A stretch of DNA of 64,000 nt from Azorinus chamasolen (lineage: Eukaryota; Mollusca; Bivalvia; Cardiida; Solecurtidae): NCBI GenBank assembly GCA_963576725.1, contig OY755240.1:30089932-30153931 (forward strand), written 5' to 3'. Within the stretch, counting starts at the first letter, position 1, and each line of letters opens with the position of its first letter. The notes below the pieces were generated by a model that saw nothing but the letters and a program-made list of their open reading frames with translations, was not told the DNA's origin and did no database searches. The position numbers and the translations under genes are program-made. Of this stretch, positions 59,946 through 64,000 are shown in pieces.

Positions 59946-61054
59946 CTTCTTCTTCTTCTATGATAATGGCAAGCATTCTTTCCAGAATACCATGGCCATG
60001 CGTGGGGGTTAGTAAAAGTGATAGAAGTGATAGGTCTCTCAGGCTACTCAATCCACCTAGGAGAACCACAGCAACGTGAACTAGTGCAAAACCTAACACT
60101 TTAAGACTTAGATGCCTAATAATCTACAATATGTACAGGTATGGTTTTGGTGCAGGAAAATAGGTATTAGTTATGTTAAAAATAAAAGCAGATAGACACA
60201 AGTTACGCTGTCCAAGCACTTGCAGCCAGCGCCGACTTAAATCCGGAGACAGAGTCGGAGCTGACTACGTACTGTGGCAGAGTGTTCCACAGGCAGACAG
60301 TACGTGGAAAATACTTGTAGGTGCCATTTACGGGCTGAACAAGATGATATGCCTGGTTGTGATAATGCCTAGATTGTCTGTTATGTGACTGTAAGTATTG
60401 ATTCATGTTTAGATCCACTCTGTTGTTAACAATTTTATAGAATAGGATAAGTCTGCTGGTAACACGCCTACTTACTAGGAATGGCCAGTTTAGTGAGGAG
60501 AGAATGTTTGTCATAGAACCAGGTGCTTTTGAATAGTTATTTGTGACAAATCTAGCAGCACGTTTTTGAACAGATTCAACTCTTTCCACATCCTTCTTCA
60601 GATAAGGGTCCCAGGTAGAGGATGAATATTCTAAAGTAGGACGCACCAAAGAGTTGTATGCTGCTATTTTTGTCTCTTTGGAGGAAGAGTGAATGTTACG
60701 CTTGAGGAACCCCAAAGTCTGACTGGCTTTAGATGTTACTTTATTAACATGAGCGTTCCATGAAAGATCTGAAGTTAGTTCAATCCCTAAAAAAGTGGCT
60801 TGGGTAACAGTCTGAAGAGGTTGATTGTGTAACGTGTACTGGGTGTTTTTGACTTTCTTGGCACGGCCTGTAATGTGCATTATATGGCACTTGTCGATGT
60901 TAAAGGACATCTTCCATTTCTGCTCCTATGCTGCTAAGCTATTCAAATCAATTTGTAAGGCTAGGAAGTCAGCAGCAGAATTTATAACCCTATAAATAAC
61001 ACAATCATCTGCAAAGAGACGGCATTGAGATTTGACAGCACTTGGAAAATCATT
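59946..61054 (-). mobile_element. 5'-truncated non-LTR retrotransposon with (GAA)n tail
   Basis: On the minus strand it starts mid-polymerase near 61054, ends in about five GAA units at 59944-59958, and is flanked by a 25-bp direct repeat. Truncation at the 5' end, a simple-repeat tail and a target duplication are the expected marks of LINE integration. Confidence 0.85.
60203..61048 (-). pseudogene. Reverse transcriptase fragment, Jockey/CR1-like
   Basis: This is the C-terminal half of a LINE polymerase. The frame begins NDFPSAVKSQCRLFADDC at the truncation point. The FADD there is the catalytic Asp pair of the palm domain. A TAG at 60927-60929 interrupts the frame just before WKMSFNIDKC, where related proteins usually have Trp. 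The remaining 235 codons carry FLGIELTSDLSWNAHV, LGFLKRN, YNSLVRPTLEYSSSTWDP, VQKRAARFV and YFPRTVCLWNTLP, the thumb and tail signature of CR1/Jockey-type elements. Endonuclease and the N-terminal half of the polymerase are absent, so it cannot be autonomous. The clade is from motif recall. Confidence 0.85.
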
Positions 61055-61533
61055 GTGGGTATATTGTGGCGGGTATATTTAGGGTATATTGTGGCGGGTA
61101 TATTGTGGGTATATTGTGGTGGGTATATTGTGGCGGGTATATTGTTGGTATATTGTGGCGGGTATATTGTGGGTATATTGTGGCGGGTATATTTAGGGTA
61201 TATTGTGGCGGGTATATTGTGGGTATATTGTGGTGGGTATATTGTGGCGGGTATATTGTTGGTATATTGTGGCGGGTATATTGTGGGTATATTGTGGCGG
61301 GTATATTGTGGGTATATTGTGGCGGGTATATTGTTGGTATATTGTGGCGGGTATATTGTGGGTATATTGTGGCGGGTATATTGTTGGTATATTGTGGCGG
61401 GTATATTGTGGCGGGTATGTTGTGGGTATATTGTGGCGGGTATATTGTGGCGGGTATATTGTGGGTATATTGTGGCGGGTATATTGTTGGTATATTGTGG
61501 CGGTTATATTGTGGGTATATTGTGGCGGGTATA
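61055..61533. repeat. 25-bp satellite, about 19 units
   Basis: The unit is GGGTATATTGTGGCGGGTAT plus ATTGT, itself two related half-units of 11 and 14 bp. Variants are GTTGG, GTGGTGGG and a TTTAGGG block seen twice in a longer-period pattern. Several frames are open by repetition only. The array ends at the TTAA of a PB-C. Confidence 0.95.
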
Positions 61534-61739
61534 TTAACCCTTTCACTGCCGTTACATTGTCTGCAAATGTTGTTGATATATTCACTACAGTTTTGAGTGT
61601 TTAATTATGTTCCATTTTCTTTCAAACATAGTCGCATCATCAAAAAGTTTGGATCCTGATTCCCGACTCGGCGTTTTATCTGGATCAAGACTGCTTTCAT
61701 GGGTAATCACAGATTGGTTAATAGCAATCAAATGGTTAA
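61534..61739 (-). mobile_element. PB-C MITE at the satellite edge
   Basis: TTAACCCTTTCACTGCCGTT and GCAATCAAATGGTTAA bound 206 bp. Core GGATCCTGATTCCCGACTCGG / CGTTTTATCTGGATC. Confidence 0.8.
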
Positions 61740-62139
61740 ACTAATAATTTTAACCAGTGGAAATTTGATTTAAGTTTTCATTCTGGATAATTGTAAAAGA
61801 CATATTAAGCGTGTAATGTGTAGTAATTTGGTACACAAGACGCCAAAGAATAGCTAAAACGTGATCATTGTCCTTTAACTACTTTAGCGATATAAAATTA
61901 CCACCTCTAACGAAAGTAAACGGCACCCAAAGTTCCTGTAATTAAAATGTCAACTGTTTTAAACTGTGTCTGAAATACTTTAACTGTGTGGAAACTAATT
62001 AAAATAATCAAAGAAAAACACATTTATATCTTTTCATTGTTTTCTTTCACAATAGCCATTTAAAGGTTCTCTTCTAAAGGACACAACAACTCGACAATTT
62101 GAGAAAACAAAATGAATTCTGTTCTTTAACATTTTATGA
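61740..62139. other. No recognised feature
   Basis: AT-rich sequence without repeat ends. Confidence 0.45.
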
Positions 62140-62352
62140 ACGCTTTATTCCACACCTGTAAGAAATAGTGGCATCATGCATATAAATTAAATATATTTTC
62201 ATGTGAACACGTGAAATATTGAACATGAGAGAAAGGTAGAATCAGATCTATATTAGCAAAAAAGGAGAGCAGACCATGATCAGGCGGTTCCTAGAGGATC
62301 CCTCTAATCTCGGTCTACTCTGTTTGTAAAGGCATTAAAACGTATCTATAAA
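62140..62352 (-). mobile_element. PB-A2 MITE, diverged
   Basis: CTTTATTCCACACCTGTAAG, core GAGCAGACCATGATCAGGCGG / ATCCCTCTAATCTCGGTCTA, tail GTAAAGGCATTAAAACG. Confidence 0.6.
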
Positions 62353-62379
62353 GTTCAGAGATGCGCAGAGCTTCATATA

Positions 62380-62730
62380 CAGTAAAACCCCTCTGAACCG
62401 GAATTCTAGTGGACGAATTTAGATACTTTTATGCAGGTGGCTGTTTAATTCTGGGTGAAAGTAATGCAGAAAGCTTTCTGCATGAGTTTCACCCTGCATT
62501 AGTTTAAACATACATAGAAACGGGGTCGGGCCACATGTTCTCTCAACATTAGTAAACGACCCTTCCCCTACAATTTACATGTCCATACGTTTTCATTGGT
62601 TTAAACAGTGCTAATAGAAATGCTTGTGTAATAACAGAGAAAATGCACCCTGTATTAGGCTGGCACCGGTCCCTAAGACCGATATTTATGCTAAATTAAA
62701 TGCCCGCTTTAGAGCGTTTTTTCTATACTA
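62380..62730. mobile_element. TG-1 MITE with a 140-bp insertion
   Basis: CAGTAAAACCCCTCTGAACC is TA-flanked. The apex is AGAAAGCTTTCTGCATG. After CACCCTGCATTAG an unrelated 140 bp (62503-62650) intervenes before a repeat of CACCCTGTATTAGGCTGG, suggesting an insertion that duplicated the host sequence. Confidence 0.65.
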
Positions 62731-62960
62731 TGTTTTGTACCCATACTATTTACCCATATAACAGAGTGGTGCAAAACGCAATAAAGTGTGCCTAAAGTGT
62801 ACACCAAATTCATGGAATAACAATGCAATGATAACTATTCATTAACCACAACCCCGCTATGAAAAACAAATCATGCCTTCCTAACTTTGGATCTGTTCAG
62901 CTTTGACTATTCTGATTTCTGATGCTGAAATTCTGATTCGATTAAGCTATTGAGTAAATA

Positions 62961-63195
62961 TTAACTCATTCCCGCATTTCACGGATTTTGAGCCTTTTGA
63001 CGCCTCTGTAAATGTCATTTCTTACGCCGTTGTGATAAATGGAGCATATGCTCCTATGGAGCAAATACTTTATTTATCACAGTGGTTTCAAAACAGCACA
63101 ATTCTAAAACTTTTTCCTTTTCTCTAGTAAATGCTCCTTTTTGTAGATTTACTCAAAGTGGTTGGGTCTAAAATAACCTATGCGTGACTGGGTAA
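62961..63195 (+). mobile_element. PB-B MITE
   Basis: TTAACTCATTCCCGCATTTC and GCGTGACTGGGTAAAT bound it. The palindrome has some mismatches around ATGCTCCTATGGAGCA. Confidence 0.8.
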
Positions 63196-63199
63196 ATAG

Positions 63200-63353
63200 A
63201 GTGTCAAACAGCTTAGATTCTGATGAAACACCGGCTTACAGAGGTTCCTATAGGAGCGTTCTCCATTACTTGTAACCTGCATTAAGCTACCACATGTCTT
63301 TCAGACCTATAATTAGACCTATTTTTGATGGCAGGTTAAGGCAGGTCCTATTG
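63200..63353. mobile_element. Chimeric MITE: PB-C left arm, TG-1 right half
   Basis: GTGTCAAACAGCTTAGATTC and TGATGAAACACCGGCTTA are PB-C. From about 63236 the sequence is GGTTCCTATAGGAGCGTTCT and GTAACCTGCATTAAGCTACC, ending AGGCAGGTCCTATTG, which is TG-1. It joins a TTAA-group arm to a TA-group half near the apex. Confidence 0.75.
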
Positions 63354-63449
63354 TATTCAAATGTTTTATCACACCCCTATAGCGGTCCATTCCATTGTTT
63401 CGCAATCAGAACTATCTCTATTCATAAACGAATGATTTGTTGACGTGAA

Positions 63450-63528
63450 AAACACAAAACAGGGAAGGAAGATCCTGATTAGACGGTTACTAAGGCGCCT
63501 TCTAGTCTTGGTCTACAATGTTTGCCCC
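63450..63528 (-). mobile_element. PB-A core remnant
   Basis: AAGATCCTGATTAGACGGTTA / GCCTTCTAGTCTTGGTCTAC, preceded by ACAAAACAGGGAAGGAA. Confidence 0.5.
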
Positions 63529-63552
63529 TGTTTGTTAATATGTACCTCGCAA

Positions 63553-63812
63553 TTAACACTAGACTCGATAAATACGCTTTTCTATGGATTTGCAAACAGA
63601 GTAGACCCAGGTCAGACGGCTCCTATAGGAGCCGACTGATCAGGGTCTGCTCTGTTGGCTTATTATATACCCGGTAACATAGATATGATTATACACTTTC
63701 TGTCATTGTAAAAAATAGTTCATGTGTCCATGTGCTATTATAACAGTTAATCAAACTAATATTCATAATGTCATTATTTCGTACATGAATATTCATGGAA
63801 TCAAGGGTTTAA
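63553..63812 (+). mobile_element. PB-A2 MITE, complete
   Basis: TTAACACTAGACTCGATAAA and CATGGAATCAAGGGTTTAA bound 260 bp. Core GTAGACCCAGGTCAGACGGC / GTCTGATCAGGGTCTGC-like with apex CTCCTATAGGAG. Confidence 0.85.
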
Positions 63813-64000
63813 CATAGTTTATCTCATTCGCTAAATATGGAGTTCAGCTAAATTCTGAATGCCGCCGACAATATACCCATCATGATTATTTCCTGGTAAA
63901 TAAATCAGGAAAAGTCCAGACGTGTTCTCTCGAAGGTATTAAAAGGCGTTTGTTAATTAAGGTTATGTTTTGATTTGGCTTCTGTTTGTGACAGACGATA

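Noticed and set aside
61025..61604. Overlapping frames rich in VYCGGYIVGIL and QQYTRHNIP
   Set aside because: They are translations of the 25-bp satellite.

Overview
This window looks like repeat-dense, AT-rich, non-coding DNA from a metazoan nuclear genome. A marine bivalve mollusc is my best guess. That is an inference from the non-LTR retrotransposon types, a tRNA-derived SINE, very many short palindromic transposons, and a (CTGT/CCGT)-rich repeat at 37660-38540 of a kind I associate with clams. I recognise no host protein-coding gene, rRNA, or intact tRNA. Nearly all long open frames are transposon remnants, minisatellites or chance frames.

Most of the window is MITE-like foldback elements. 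Names used here are mine. TTAA group: copies are bounded by TTAA and begin CCCTTT or CCCATT, as expected of piggyBac-like non-autonomous elements. PB-A and PB-A2 share a left end (CCCTTTCC.TCATA) and core (GCAAACAGAGTAGACCC..) but differ in right half: A ends ..GAACAGGGAAAGGG, A2 ends ..CATGGAGTAAAGGG. PB-B ends CCCATTCCCTCATA and has a perfect 66-bp central palindrome. PB-C, C2 and C3 have a CCGAGTAACTCGG apex. PB-D is 250 bp, PB-E has a GCCGCCTT apex, and PB-G has a CAGTGCGGGACACGAG end. TA group: TG-1, TG-3 and TG-2 start CAGTAAAACC or CAGTTGAAC, are flanked by TA, and resemble pogo/Tigger/mariner ends. Others are FB-F, FB-H, FB-I and FB-J, which are foldbacks of unknown class. Strand for PB elements follows the end described first. 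Boundaries are read by eye and are usually good to a few bases where TTAA or TA is seen, and to about 10-20 bases for degenerate copies.

Layout: 1-7.2 kb is MITEs, often nested. 7.85-10.9 kb holds a 5'-truncated, frameshifted L1/Tx1-like LINE on the minus strand. 11-22.5 kb is MITEs, a 42-bp and a 25-bp minisatellite, and a SINE inside a PB-A2. 22.5-24.7 kb is the least repetitive stretch. 24.7-28.8 kb is MITEs. 28.9-30.1 kb is a 36-bp minisatellite. 30-36 kb is MITEs. 36.2-44 kb holds several minisatellite and diverged tandem arrays among MITEs. 44-59.5 kb is MITEs plus (GATA)n. 59.9-61.5 kb holds a second truncated LINE flanked by a 25-bp sequence that is also the unit of the adjoining satellite. 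61.5-64 kb is MITEs.

The main discovery candidate is the modular design of the foldbacks. Families with unrelated ends (TTAA group and TA group) share the hairpin apex GCTCCTNNAGGAGC. Several TTAA families with different apices share one stem motif carrying a conserved unpaired A.A (T.T on the other strand) that breaks the symmetry. Chimeric elements, half elements and microsatellites meet at the hairpin core. TTAA elements repeatedly landed at the TTAA sites of the TG hairpin. Together these suggest hairpin-centred recombination building new MITE families.
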